A DNA stretch of 64,000 nucleotides. It comes from PALSA-505 sp036502085. Lineage in GTDB: Bacteria; Actinomycetota; Actinomycetes; Streptosporangiales; Streptosporangiaceae. The stretch lies in assembly GCA_036502085.1 (NCBI GenBank), contig DASXZD010000041.1, positions 39,594-103,593 of the forward strand, read 5' to 3'. Below are positions 41,452 to 53,665 of this stretch, piece after piece; position 1 is the stretch's first letter, and each line of letters begins with the position of its first letter. The translations under genes and the position numbers were made by a program. Below the pieces are notes generated by a model. It did not search any database. It was not told where the DNA came from and saw nothing but the letters and a program-made list of their open reading frames with translations.

Positions 41452-42323
41452 CGTTCCAGTACCTCCTTGGCAAGCTCACGATACGAGCTAGCCCCCATGG
41501 ATGAGGAGTCGAAACGAGTGATCGGTTCACCGGCAACAGTAGCGTCAGGGAATCGCACGGTGCGGTTGATCACCGTGTGAAAGACCTTATCCCCGAACCC
41601 CTGCACGACGCTGGCCAGTACCTCACGGGTGTGCAGCGTGCGCGAGTCGTACATGGTGGCGAGCAGGCCGTCCATGGCCAGCCCGGGCTTGAGCCTGCGC
41701 GACACCTTGTCGATGGTCTCCATCAGCAGGGCCACGCCGCGCATCGCGAAGTACTCGCACTCGAGCGGCACGAGCACGCCGTCGGCGCAGGCCAGCGCGT
41801 TCACGGTCAGCAGGCCGAGGGACGGCTGGCAGTCGATCAGCACGACGTCGTAGTCGGCCAGCACCGGCTCGAGCACGCCGCCGAGCACGTACTCGCGGCC
41901 CACCTCGTGCACCAGCTGGACCTCGGCCCCGGACAGGTCGATGTTGCTGGGCAGCAGGTCCATGCCGTCGACGTTCGTCTTGATCAGGACGTCGCGGGCG
42001 GTGACGCCGCGCTCCATCAGCAGGTTGTAGACCGAGCGGTCAAGCTCCTGCGGCTGGATGCCGAGGCCGACCGACAGCGCGCCCTGCGGGTCGAAGTCGA
42101 CGAGCAATACGCGCCTGCCGTACTCGGCGAGGGCGGCGCCCAGGTTGATCGTGGTCGTGGTCTTGCCGACCCCGCCCTTTTGGTTGCAGACCGCCGCCAC
42201 CCGGGCCGGACCGTGCCTGAGCAGGGGCTCTGGCTCCGGGAACACCGGGATCGGCCGACCCGTCGGGCCTAGCTTCCCGGTCGTGGGGGGGCGGGCCTCT
42301 TTTGTGCGGGATGCTGCTGCCAC
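41409..42323 (-). CDS. ParA-family ATPase
   Basis: 304 residues. Deviant Walker A CNQKGGVGKTTTTIN near residue 45, LLVDFDPQGALSVGLG (Walker A') and VVLIDCQPSLGLLTVNAL (Walker B). Not the oriC-proximal parA: no parB follows; instead a small RHH-like gene, scpA and scpB do. That linkage suggests a role in chromosome organisation. Start GTG 42323 is chosen because upstream residues are unlike the family, and GGAGG lies ten bases before it. Confidence 0.88.
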   Translation of the reverse strand: MAAASRTKEARPPTTGKLGPTGRPIPVFPEPEPLLRHGPARVAAVCNQKGGVGKTTTTINLGAALAEYGRRVLLVDFDPQGALSVGLGIQPQELDRSVYNLLMERGVTARDVLIKTNVDGMDLLPSNIDLSGAEVQLVHEVGREYVLGGVLEPVLADYDVVLIDCQPSLGLLTVNALACADGVLVPLECEYFAMRGVALLMETIDKVSRRLKPGLAMDGLLATMYDSRTLHTREVLASVVQGFGDKVFHTVINRTVRFPDATVAGEPITRFDSSSMGASSYRELAKEVLERWQQLERGGRGPGG

Positions 42324-42415
42324 CAGCGCCGAACCTCCGAGCGGCCTGTGAAAAACGCTCCGCTGAAACCCGGACTCTAGGCCCTGCGCATGGCCTGGGC
42401 AAGCCGACTCACCGT

Positions 42416-42474
42416 ATCCGTAGGGCATCTTTCCGGACAAGAAAGCATCCGTAGGGCATCTTTCCGGACAAGAA
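42416..42474 (-). repeat. Two 28-bp direct repeats with 31-bp period upstream of parA
   Basis: A 28-base unit beginning ATCCGTAGGGCATCTTTCC and ending GGACAAGAA is present at 42416-42443 and 42447-42474 without mismatch, separated by AGC. Each contains the palindrome TCCGGA. The block lies between the xerD stop and parA, about 95 bp from the parA start. Confidence 0.9.
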
Positions 42475-42488
42475 GGCTAGAGCCCTAA

Positions 42489-43415
42489 TTAGGCCAGGGC
42501 GCGGGGGTGCGCGGCGGCGTAGACCTCGCGCAGCCGGTCCACCGTGACCAGCGTGTAGACCTGGGTGGTGGTGACCGAGGCGTGGCCGAGCAGTTCCTGG
42601 ACGACCCTGATGTCGGCGCCGCCGTCCAGCAGGTGGGTGGCGAAGGAGTGCCGCAGCGTGTGCGGCGAGACCTCGTCCAGGCGGGCCCGGGCGGCCGCGG
42701 CGCGCAGCACCATCCAGGCGCCCTGGCGGGTCAGCCGGCCGCCGCGGGCGTTGAGGAAGACGGCGCCGCGCGCGGTTGACGTCTTAGCGGCCAAGGTCGG
42801 GCGGGCCTGCACCAGGTACGCCTCCAGGGCCTTGGCGGCGTAGCTGCCGACCGGCACGATGCGCTGCTTGCCGCCCTTGCCGGACAGCCGGACGACTGGA
42901 TCGCCGGCCAGGTCAAGCTCGTCCACGTCGAGACCGACCGCTTCGGAGATCCGCGCGCCTGTGCCGTAGAGGAACTCCAGCAGGGCGCGGTCGCGCAGCG
43001 CGGCCGGGCCATCCTGGGCCTGCGCCGCGGCGAGCAGGCGCTCCACGTCGTCCACCGAGATGGCCTTGGGCAGCCGCCGGGGCGGCGCGGGCGGCCGCAC
43101 CTGGCGGGCCGGGTCCGCCTCGGTGAGCCCCTGGGCGGCGGCGAAGGCGTGCAGCCCGCGGACGGCGACCACGGCCCGGCCGGCCGAGCTGGCGGCCAGC
43201 GGCACGTGCTCGTCGTCGCCCTCCCGCAGCCCGGCCAGGAAAGCCGCGATGTCGGCCCCGGTGAGCTGGCCCATCGCGGTCTTGCCCCGGCCGGCCAGGG
43301 CGTCGGCGTAGCGCAGCAGGTCCCGGCGATAGGACTCCAGCGTGCTGGCGGCCAGCCCGCGCTCGACCGCCAGGTGATCCAGGTAGCCGCCGATCGCGGT
43401 TTTTACAGTGATCAG
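42489..43415 (-). CDS. xerD: Tyrosine recombinase XerD-like; N terminus lacks an ordinary start codon
   Basis: 308 residues if read from CTG 43415. The N-terminal SAM-like domain starts AIGGYLDHLAVERGLAASTL. The catalytic domain shows GARISEAVGL (Arg), SGKGGKQRIVP (Lys), SPHTLRHSFATHLL (His-Arg), LLGHASVTTTQVY (His and the nucleophile Tyr). Homology runs through the whole 47-residue segment upstream of the first ATG (43274), yet this segment offers no ATG, GTG or TTG. The CTG directly follows the ald stop TAA. Either initiation uses CTG/ATC or translation re-starts from ald. Acts at dif to resolve chromosome dimers. Confidence 0.85.
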   Translation of the reverse strand: MITVKTAIGGYLDHLAVERGLAASTLESYRRDLLRYADALAGRGKTAMGQLTGADIAAFLAGLREGDDEHVPLAASSAGRAVVAVRGLHAFAAAQGLTEADPARQVRPPAPPRRLPKAISVDDVERLLAAAQAQDGPAALRDRALLEFLYGTGARISEAVGLDVDELDLAGDPVVRLSGKGGKQRIVPVGSYAAKALEAYLVQARPTLAAKTSTARGAVFLNARGGRLTRQGAWMVLRAAAARARLDEVSPHTLRHSFATHLLDGGADIRVVQELLGHASVTTTQVYTLVTVDRLREVYAAAHPRALA

Positions 43416-44528
43416 TTAAAGCACCTCGGCGGGGGTGACCGAGGGCAGGCCGTGCGCCTCGCCGACCGGCGGGCAGGTGATCTGCCCCTCGTGCGTGTTC
43501 AGGCCGAGGGCCAGCGCCGGGTCGGCGCGCAGCGCGTCGCGCCAGCCGCGGGCGGCGATCTCGGTGATGTACGGCAGCGTCACGTTGGTCAGCGCGTAGG
43601 TGGAGGTGTGCGGCACCGCGCCCGGCATGTTGGCCACGCAGTAGAACAGCGAGTTGTGCACCGGGTAGGTCGGGTTCTCGTGCGTGGTGGGGTGCGAGTC
43701 CTCGAAGCAGCCGCCCTGGTCGATGGAGATGTCGACCAGCACCGAGCCCGACTTCATCTGAGAGACCAGCTCGTTGGAGACCAGCACGGGGGCCTTGGCC
43801 CCGGGCACCAGCACCGCGCCGATGACCAGGTCGGCGTCGATCACCGCGCGCTCGATCTCGTAGGCGTTGGACGCGACCGTCTGCAGGTGCCCCTGGTAGA
43901 TCGCGTCCGCGGAGCGCAGCCGCGCGATGTTCTTGTCCACCAGCAGCACCTCGGCCTGCATGCCGAGGGCGATCGCGGCGGCGCTCATCCCCGACACGCC
44001 AGCCCCGAGCACGACGACCTTGGCCGCGTAGACGCCGGACACGCCGCCCATCAGGATGCCGCGGCCGCCGCCGTCGCGCTGCAGGTGATGCGCGCCCACC
44101 TGCGGCGCCATCCGGCCGGCCACCTCGGACATCGGCGCGAGCAGCGGCAGCGACCGGTCCGGGAGCTGCACGGTCTCATACGCGATCGAGGTGATGCCGG
44201 CGGCCAGCAGCGCGTCGGTGCACGCCCGGGAGGCGGCCAGGTGCAGGTAGGTGAACAGCACCTGCCCCTTACGCATGCGGTGATACTCCTCGGCGACCGG
44301 CTCCTTCACCTTCAGCACCAGGTCGGCGGTGTCCCAGACCTCGTCGGCCGTGCCGAGCATCGTCGCGCCGGCCGCGATGAAGTAATCGTCCGGGATGGCC
44401 GACCCTTCCCCGGCGCTGGCCTGGACGAACACCTGATGCCCGGCCCGGACCAGCTCGTGTGCGCCGGACGGGGTGATGGCCACCCGGTACTCGTGGTTCT
44501 TGACCTCTTTCGGAACGCCAACCTTCAT
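43416..44528 (-). CDS. ald: Alanine dehydrogenase
   Basis: 370 residues, the standard length. MKVGVPKEVKNHEYRVAITP at the start (substrate-binding Arg and nearby Lys), AYETVQLPDRSLPLLAPMSE, VVVLGAGVSGMSAAAIALG (Rossmann) and NMPGAVPHTSTYALTN. Catalyses reversible oxidative deamination of L-alanine to pyruvate and ammonia with NAD+. Start ATG 44528. Its stop is adjacent to the xerD reading frame. Confidence 0.95.
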   Translation of the reverse strand: MKVGVPKEVKNHEYRVAITPSGAHELVRAGHQVFVQASAGEGSAIPDDYFIAAGATMLGTADEVWDTADLVLKVKEPVAEEYHRMRKGQVLFTYLHLAASRACTDALLAAGITSIAYETVQLPDRSLPLLAPMSEVAGRMAPQVGAHHLQRDGGGRGILMGGVSGVYAAKVVVLGAGVSGMSAAAIALGMQAEVLLVDKNIARLRSADAIYQGHLQTVASNAYEIERAVIDADLVIGAVLVPGAKAPVLVSNELVSQMKSGSVLVDISIDQGGCFEDSHPTTHENPTYPVHNSLFYCVANMPGAVPHTSTYALTNVTLPYITEIAARGWRDALRADPALALGLNTHEGQITCPPVGEAHGLPSVTPAEVL

Positions 44529-44611
44529 GCCTGCCAAGCCTTCCCGATTCACCAGGCCGCCCGGCCCCGTTGCCCGGCGGATGCAGTCCTGGTCCGTCTG
44601 TCGGCTGCCGG

Positions 44612-45222
44612 TCAGCGTTCGGGCGCGCTCGCAGGCCGCAGCCCCTTGAACCCGTCCCGCCTGGCGGCATACGCGGACAAGATACCCACAAGGGCCGCGC
44701 TGTTATGCAAGTCGCCGCACAGAACCCGGGCGACGGCCTCGTCCAGCGGCAGCCAGGCGACCTCCATGTGCGCTTCCTCGTGCTCGGGGACGTAGCTGCG
44801 CTCGGCCGCCGGCACCTCGGTGAGGCCGCGGGCGAGGAACACGCGCACCCGCTCGTCGCTGATCCCCGGCGAGGAGAAGTAGTCGGCCAGCGCGTGCCAG
44901 TCGCGCGCCCGGTGGCCGGCCTCCTCGAGCAGCTCGCGCTCGGCGGTGACGTGGGTCGGCTCGCCGGCCACGTCGCGCAGCCCGGCCGGGATCTCCCAGA
45001 GCATCCGGCCGACCGGATGGCGGTACTGGCGGATCATCAGCACCCGGCTGTCGTCGTCCAGCGCGACGACGGCCACGGCGCCGAGGTGCTCGACCACGTC
45101 GCGTCCGGCGACCGCGCCGTCCGGCATCAGCACCTGGTCGGTGCGGACCGTGATGATGTTGGTGCGGACGTGCTCGGCGGAGTCGATGACCGGCCAGTGC
45201 GCGGATGCGTCGGTCAGGGTGC

Positions 45223-45226
<4 letters not shown>
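44612..45226 (-). CDS. NUDIX hydrolase, ADP-ribose pyrophosphatase type
   Basis: 204 residues. The NUDIX box is GLRDVAGEPTHVTAERELLE then EAG, preceded by RVLMIRQYRHPVGRMLWEIP, the layout of ADP-ribose pyrophosphatases. Hydrolyses ADP-ribose-like nucleoside diphosphates. GTG start overlaps the pyrG stop (GTGA). The pyrG-nudix-(ald)-xerD order is typical for actinobacteria. Confidence 0.92.
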
Positions 45227-46938
<1,712 letters not shown>

Positions 46939-47059
46939 GATGGTCTCCCGTGGTCGGTGCGATGCGGGTGATGCCTCCGCTCCACGGACCCTCAGGATAA
47001 CAGCAGACAGTAACCGCCGCCCGCAGCGACACCGAACCGGACCGCGTGAGCACGCGCCG

Positions 47060-47240
47060 CTACCAGGCGGTGCCGTGCACCTCGTGTCCCGGCACGGTGC
47101 GCAGCAGGCCGCGGTAGGCGTCGGTGACCGGGCGGCCGGGCTGGTGCAGGTGGTGATCAGGTCGCCCATCCCGGCCAGCCCGGCGAACGTGGCCGGGTCG
47201 CCGCCCATCGCCACACCCAGATCTTTTCCCATCCGCACGG
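47060..47240 (-). pseudogene. Remnant of a glycerol-3-phosphate dehydrogenase gene (gpsA-like)
   Basis: The minus strand reads VRMGKDLGVAMGGDPATFAG, then LAGMGDLITTCTSP, a good match to the C-terminal domain of GpsA (GGDP.TFAGLAGMGDL..TC.SP). The usual next block (SRNR..G) is absent. In a second frame the DNA continues as GRPVTDAYRGLLRTVPGHEV and ends soon after. Nothing of the NAD-binding half remains. Most of the 395-bp gap before the atuA-like gene is this remnant. Confidence 0.65.
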
Positions 47241-47333
47241 TGTGGCTTGTCGTGGCGGGCGCGCGCCAGGGGCTCCGCCCGAAAACAAGCAGGCACGCTT
47301 GCTTTTGGCGCGGGCGGGTGCCACGCTGGGCGG

Positions 47334-49015
<1,682 letters not shown>

Positions 49016-49019
<4 letters not shown>

Positions 49020-50614
49020 CCGCGCTGCGGTCCGCACTCGACCCTGCCTCGGCGGTCTTCGCCGCGAACGCCGCGGCGATGCTCGGCAAGCTCGCCGAGA
49101 TCGAGGCCGAGCACGCCAAGGCCGTCGGCGGCGGCGGCGAGAAGTACACCACCCGGCATCACCGCCGCGGCAAGCTGCTGGCCAGGGAGCGGATCGAGCT
49201 GCTGCTCGACCCCGACTCGCCGTTCCTCGAGCTGTCCCCGCTGGCCGCCTGGGGCAGCCCGTTCACCGTCGGCGCCAGCGTGGTCACCGGCATCGGCGTG
49301 GTCGAGGGTGTCGAGTGCATGATCGTCGCGAACGACCCGACCGTGCGCGGCGGGTCGAGCAACCCGTGGACAATGCGCAAGTCGCTGCGCGCCAACGAGA
49401 TCGCGCTGAAAAACCGGCTGCCGCTGATCGGCATGGTCGAGTCGGGCGGGGCCGACCTGCCGACCCAGAAGGAGATCTTCATCCCCGGCGGGCAGACGTT
49501 CCGCGACCTGACCCGGCTGTCCGCGGCCGGCATCCCGACGATCGCGCTGGTGTTCGGCAACTCGACGGCTGGCGGCGCCTACGTCCCCGGCATGTCCGAC
49601 CACGTCGTGATGATCCGGGAGCGGTCCAAGGTGTTCCTCGGCGGGCCGCCGCTGGTCAAGATGGCCACCGGTGAGGAGTCCGACGACGAGTCGCTTGGCG
49701 GCGCGCAGCTGCACGCCCGCGGGTCCGGGCTGGCCGACTACCTGGCCGCCGACGAGCACGACGCGATCAGGATCGGGCGGCGCATCGTCGCCCGGCTCAA
49801 CTGGCGCAAGCAGGGCCCGTCGCCGCAGGCCGCCGCGGTGCCGCCGCGGTTCAGCCCGGACGAGCTGATCGGCGTGGTGCCCGGCGACCTCAAGGTGCCG
49901 TTCGACCCGCGCGAGGTCATCGCGCGGGTGGCCGACGGGTCGGATTTCGACGAGTTCAAGCCGCTGTACGGATCCAGCCTGGTGACCGGGTGGGCGCGGG
50001 TGCACGGCTACCCGGCCGGCATCCTGGCCAACGCCCAGGGCGTGCTGTTCAGCGCCGAGTCACAGAAGGCCGCGCAGTTCATCCAGCTAGCCAACCAGTC
50101 GAGCACGCCGCTGCTGTTCCTGCACAACACCACCGGCTACATGGTCGGCAGCCAGTACGAGCGGGGCGGGATCATCAAGCACGGCGCGATGATGATCAAC
50201 GCGGTGTCGAACTCGGCCGTGCCGCACATCTCGATCCTGATGGGGTCGTCCTACGGCGCCGGGCACTACGGCATGTGCGGGCGGGCCTATGACCCGCGGT
50301 TCCTGTTCGCCTGGCCGAGCGCCAAGTCGGCGGTGATGGGACCGGCCCAGCTGGCGGGCGTGCTGTCGATCGTGGCCAGGGCCGCCGCGCAGGGCCGCGG
50401 CCAGCCGTACGACGAGGACGCCGATGCCGCGATGCGGGCGGCAGTCGAGAGCCAGATCGAGGCCGAGTCGCTGCCGCTGTTCCTGTCCGGCCGACTGTAC
50501 GACGACGGGGTGATCGACCCGCGCGACACCCGCACGGTGCTCGGCCTGTGCCTGTCGGTGATCCACGGCGCGCCGGTGCGCGGCGCCGACGGCTACGGCG
50601 TCTTCAGGATGTGA
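49016..50614 (+). CDS. atuC: Acyl-CoA carboxylase carboxyltransferase (beta) subunit, AtuC/MccB type
   Basis: 532 residues. Two crotonase-like halves: KYTTRHHRRGKLLARERIEL, VANDPTVRGGSSNPWTMRKS, GNSTAGGAYVPGMSDH (first oxyanion hole), then ANAQGVLFSAESQKAAQFIQ and MGSSYGAGHYGMCGRAYDP (second). The RGGSSNPWTMRK segment is typical of the geranyl/methylcrotonyl-CoA branch rather than acetyl- or propionyl-CoA carboxylases. It transfers the carboxyl group from carboxybiotin to the acyl-CoA. Its ATG overlaps the atuA stop (ATGA). Confidence 0.87.
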
Positions 50615-50618
50615 CGCG

Positions 50619-52607
50619 ATGATCACTTCGGTGCTGGTCGCCAACCGCGGCGAGATCGCCCGCCGGGTGCTGCGGACCTGCCGCGACCTCGGCCTGGCCA
50701 CGGTGGCCGTGTACTCCGACGCCGACGCGGCCGCGCCGCACGTGGCCGAGGCCGACGCCGCGGTGCGGCTGCCCGGCAGCACGCCGGGCGAGACCTACCT
50801 GCGGCCCGGGCTGATCATCGCGGCGGCCCGGCGGGCGGGTGCCGATGCCGTGCACCCGGGCTACGGCTTCCTGTCGGAGAACGCCGCGTTCGCGAGCGAC
50901 GTCGAGGCCGCGGGCCTGACCTGGATCGGCCCGCCGCCCAAAGCGATCGCCCTGATGGGCTCGAAGATCGAGTCCAAGCGGATGATGGCCGCGGCCGGAG
51001 TGCCGGTGCTGCCCGAGCTTGACCCGGCGCGGATCACCGAGGCCGACCTGCCGGTGCTGATCAAGGCGTCGGCTGGCGGCGGCGGCCGCGGCATGCGGGT
51101 CGTCCGCAGCCTGGCCGGCCTGGCCGGCCAGGCCGAGGCGGCGCGCTCGGAGGCCGCGTCCGCGTTCGGCGACCCGGCGGTGTTCTGCGAGCCGTACCGG
51201 CCGACGGGCCGGCACGTCGAGGTGCAGGTGATGGCCGACCGGCACGGCACCATCTGGGCGGTCGGCGAGCGGGAGTGCTCCATCCAGCGGCGGCACCAGA
51301 AGGTCATCGAGGAGGCGCCGTCGCCGCTGGCGCAGGCGCGGCCCGGCATGCGGGAGCGGCTGTTCGCCGCGGCGACGACCGCCGCGGCGTCGATCGGCTA
51401 CACCGGCGCGGGCACCGTGGAGTTCCTCGCCGACGAGTCCGGCGAGTTCTTCTTCCTGGAGATGAACACCCGGCTGCAGGTCGAGCACCCGGTCACCGAG
51501 TGCACCACCGGTCTTGACCTGGTGCGGCTGCAGATCCAGGTGGCCCAGGGCGAGCCGCTGCCTGGCTCGCCTCCGGGGCGGGATGGGCACTGCATCGAGG
51601 CGCGGCTGTACGCCGAGGACCCCGCGCGGGACTGGCGGCCGGCCAGCGGCCTGCTGCACCGGCTCGACGTGCCCGGCGTCGCCGCGCGGTTCGCCGTCCC
51701 GCCGGCCTACGGGCTGCGGCTGGACTCCGGCGTGACCGACGGCTCGGTGGTGAGCGTCTTCTACGACTCGATGCTGGCCAAGGTGATCTGCTGGGCGCCG
51801 GACCGGGCCGCCGCCGCCCGCACGCTGGCCGCGGCGCTGGCCCGGTCGCGCATCCACGGCGTGCCGACCAACCGCGACCTGCTGGTCCGGGTGCTGCGCC
51901 ACCCGGCGTTCCTGGCCGGCCAGACCGACACCGCGTTCTTCGACCGGCACGGCCTGGACACCCTCGCCGCTCCGCTGGCCGGCCCCGGCGCGCAGTCGCT
52001 GTCGGCGCTGGCGGCGGCGCTCGCCGACGCCGCGGCCAACCGGGCCACCGCGCCGGTGCTCGGCGGGCTGCCGTCCGGCTGGCGCAACGTGCCGTCCCAG
52101 CCGCAGCGCAAGCAGTACGCCGACCACGAGGTCGGGTACCGGCTCACCCGGGACGGCCTGGCCGCCGAGGGCCACCCGGACGTCCGGCTCGAATCGGCTT
52201 CACCGGGCCGGGTGGTGCTCGACGTGGCGGGCGTGCTGCGGCCGTTCGACGTGGCCCGCTACCCCGGCCTGGTCTGCGTCGACTCGCCGCTCGGGCCGGT
52301 CACACTCACCCCGGTCGACCGGTTCGGCGATCCGTCGGCGGCGGCCGCGCCCGGATCGCTGCTCGCCCCCATGCCCGGCACCGTCGTGCGGATCGCCGTC
52401 GCGGCCGGCGACCGGGTCACGGCCGGCCAGCCACTGCTGTGGCTGGAGGCGATGAAGATGGAGCACACGATCGCCGCGCCCGCCGATGGCATCGTCGCCG
52501 GGCTGCCGGTCACGGTCGGCGAGCAGGCCGACGTCGGCACCGTCCTGGCCGTCATCGATCCGGCCGTCACCGATCCGGCCGTCACCGATCCAGTTGTCAT
52601 CGACTAG
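50619..52607 (+). CDS. atuF: Acyl-CoA carboxylase biotin carboxylase/BCCP (alpha) subunit, AtuF/MccA type
   Basis: 662 residues. Biotin carboxylase (about 1-445) with VLVANRGEIARRVLRTCRDL, IKASAGGGGRGMRVV (ATP grasp) and MNTRLQVEHPVTE. A linker domain follows, then the BCCP (about 575-650) with LEAMKMEHTI, where the Lys is biotinylated. Together with atuC it would carboxylate geranyl-CoA or methylcrotonyl-CoA. The tail after the BCCP is three 15-bp DNA repeats (52557-52601) encoding DPAVT units, outside the family consensus. Starts four bases after the atuC stop. Confidence 0.88.
   Translation: MITSVLVANRGEIARRVLRTCRDLGLATVAVYSDADAAAPHVAEADAAVRLPGSTPGETYLRPGLIIAAARRAGADAVHPGYGFLSENAAFASDVEAAGLTWIGPPPKAIALMGSKIESKRMMAAAGVPVLPELDPARITEADLPVLIKASAGGGGRGMRVVRSLAGLAGQAEAARSEAASAFGDPAVFCEPYRPTGRHVEVQVMADRHGTIWAVGERECSIQRRHQKVIEEAPSPLAQARPGMRERLFAAATTAAASIGYTGAGTVEFLADESGEFFFLEMNTRLQVEHPVTECTTGLDLVRLQIQVAQGEPLPGSPPGRDGHCIEARLYAEDPARDWRPASGLLHRLDVPGVAARFAVPPAYGLRLDSGVTDGSVVSVFYDSMLAKVICWAPDRAAAARTLAAALARSRIHGVPTNRDLLVRVLRHPAFLAGQTDTAFFDRHGLDTLAAPLAGPGAQSLSALAAALADAAANRATAPVLGGLPSGWRNVPSQPQRKQYADHEVGYRLTRDGLAAEGHPDVRLESASPGRVVLDVAGVLRPFDVARYPGLVCVDSPLGPVTLTPVDRFGDPSAAAAPGSLLAPMPGTVVRIAVAAGDRVTAGQPLLWLEAMKMEHTIAAPADGIVAGLPVTVGEQADVGTVLAVIDPAVTDPAVTDPVVID
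52557..52601 (+). repeat. 15-bp tandem repeats at the end of the biotin carboxylase gene
   Basis: GATCCGGCCGTCACC at 52557-52571 and 52572-52586, then a diverged copy GATCCAGTTGTCATC to 52601, just before the stop. They encode a dispensable-looking DPAVT tail. Confidence 0.85.
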
Positions 52608-52617
52608 GCGGCGACCG

Positions 52618-53259
52618 GTGACGGGCGAGGCCGCGCGGGCCACCTTGCGCGCCGCCTTGAGAGAGCCGCAGCAGGAGCGCAGCCGGGCGACCCGGCAGCG
52701 GCTTCTGGGGGCGGCCGTCGAGTGCCTCTGCGAACTGGGCTGGCTGCGGACCTCGGTCAGCGTGGTCGCCGAGCGCGCGGGCGTCTCGCGGGGTGCGGCC
52801 CAGCACTACTTCCCGACCCGCGAGGACCTGTTCACCACGGCCATCGAGTACATGGCGCAGGTGCGCATGGCCGAGGTGCGCCGCAGCTCGGCCGGGCTGC
52901 CGGACGGCGCCGGGCGCACCGAGGCCGTGGTCAGCCTGCTGATGACGTACTACACCGGGCCGCTGTTCCGTGCCGCGCTGCAGGTGTGGGTGGCGGCGTC
53001 CGCCGACGAGAGCCTGCGCGCCCAGGTGCTGCCGCTGGAGCGGAAGGTAGCCCTGGCCGCGCACCGCGAGGCCGTCGAACTGCTGGGCGCGGACGAGCGG
53101 GCGCCGGGGGTGCGCGAGCTGGTGCAGGCCACGCTGGACCTCGCGCGCGGGCTCGCGCTGGCGGACTTCCTGAGCGACGATACCCGCCGTCGCGAGGGCA
53201 TCATCCGGCAGTGGGCGGCCACCCTCGACACCGCCCTGAAACGACCGCCGGGAACGTGA
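52618..53259 (+). CDS. TetR-family transcriptional regulator
   Basis: 213 residues from GTG 52618. Helix-turn-helix: TRQRLLGAAVECLCELGW, then SVVAERAGVSRGAAQHYFPT and REDLFTTAIEYM. The C-terminal ligand domain is helical and diverged, as usual. It begins 10 bp after the carboxylase operon in the same direction and probably senses an acyl-CoA or terpenoid intermediate of it; this is inference from position. Confidence 0.9.
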   Translation: MTGEAARATLRAALREPQQERSRATRQRLLGAAVECLCELGWLRTSVSVVAERAGVSRGAAQHYFPTREDLFTTAIEYMAQVRMAEVRRSSAGLPDGAGRTEAVVSLLMTYYTGPLFRAALQVWVAASADESLRAQVLPLERKVALAAHREAVELLGADERAPGVRELVQATLDLARGLALADFLSDDTRRREGIIRQWAATLDTALKRPPGT

Positions 53260-53412
53260 GAGCCCGTTCCGCCGGCAGGACAGTGAGGACGGCCGCCACT
53301 TGCCCCAGGGCGTGACGTGGACTGCATGCCCTGGTGCGGCCCGGAATCGTTCCCAGCGGCGCCAGCCCGGTGATCGGTGCCTGCCGGGAGCCGACGTTGC
53401 CGGACGCATTAC

Positions 53413-53604
53413 CTACCTGCCGCCGCCGTGCAGGTCTCCTGATCCGCCGTGGCAGGTGGTCGGCGGCGTGAACAGCGCGGTCGTGTCCACGGGCTCGTTG
53501 GACGGCGGGTTAAGGATGACCGTGGCGTGCCTGGTCCACTGGTCCTCGCAGTTGAGCAGCACCGGCGGGTGCCCGGCCGGACTGGATGGCCAGCTGGCAG
53601 AATC
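53413..53604 (-). pseudogene. Possible C-terminal remnant of an unidentified protein
   Basis: In the 406-bp gap between the TetR and thiolase genes the minus strand is open from a TAA at 53605 to a TAG at 53413. It reads PPVLLNCEDQWTRHATVILN, then PPSNEPVDTTALFTPPTTCH and a Gly-rich end. The residue mix is far more protein-like than the other frames. No ATG is present and I do not recognise a family. It may be the last 50-60 residues of a lost gene. Confidence 0.25.
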
Positions 53605-53665
53605 TTATTCGGTATGGTGTCACTCCCCCTGGCCATGCGGCCCGGGCCCCGCGGAAGGGAGCGGC

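Noticed and set aside
42416..42474. CRISPR array
   Set aside because: Only two 28-bp units separated by three bases; no spacers of CRISPR length and no cas genes.
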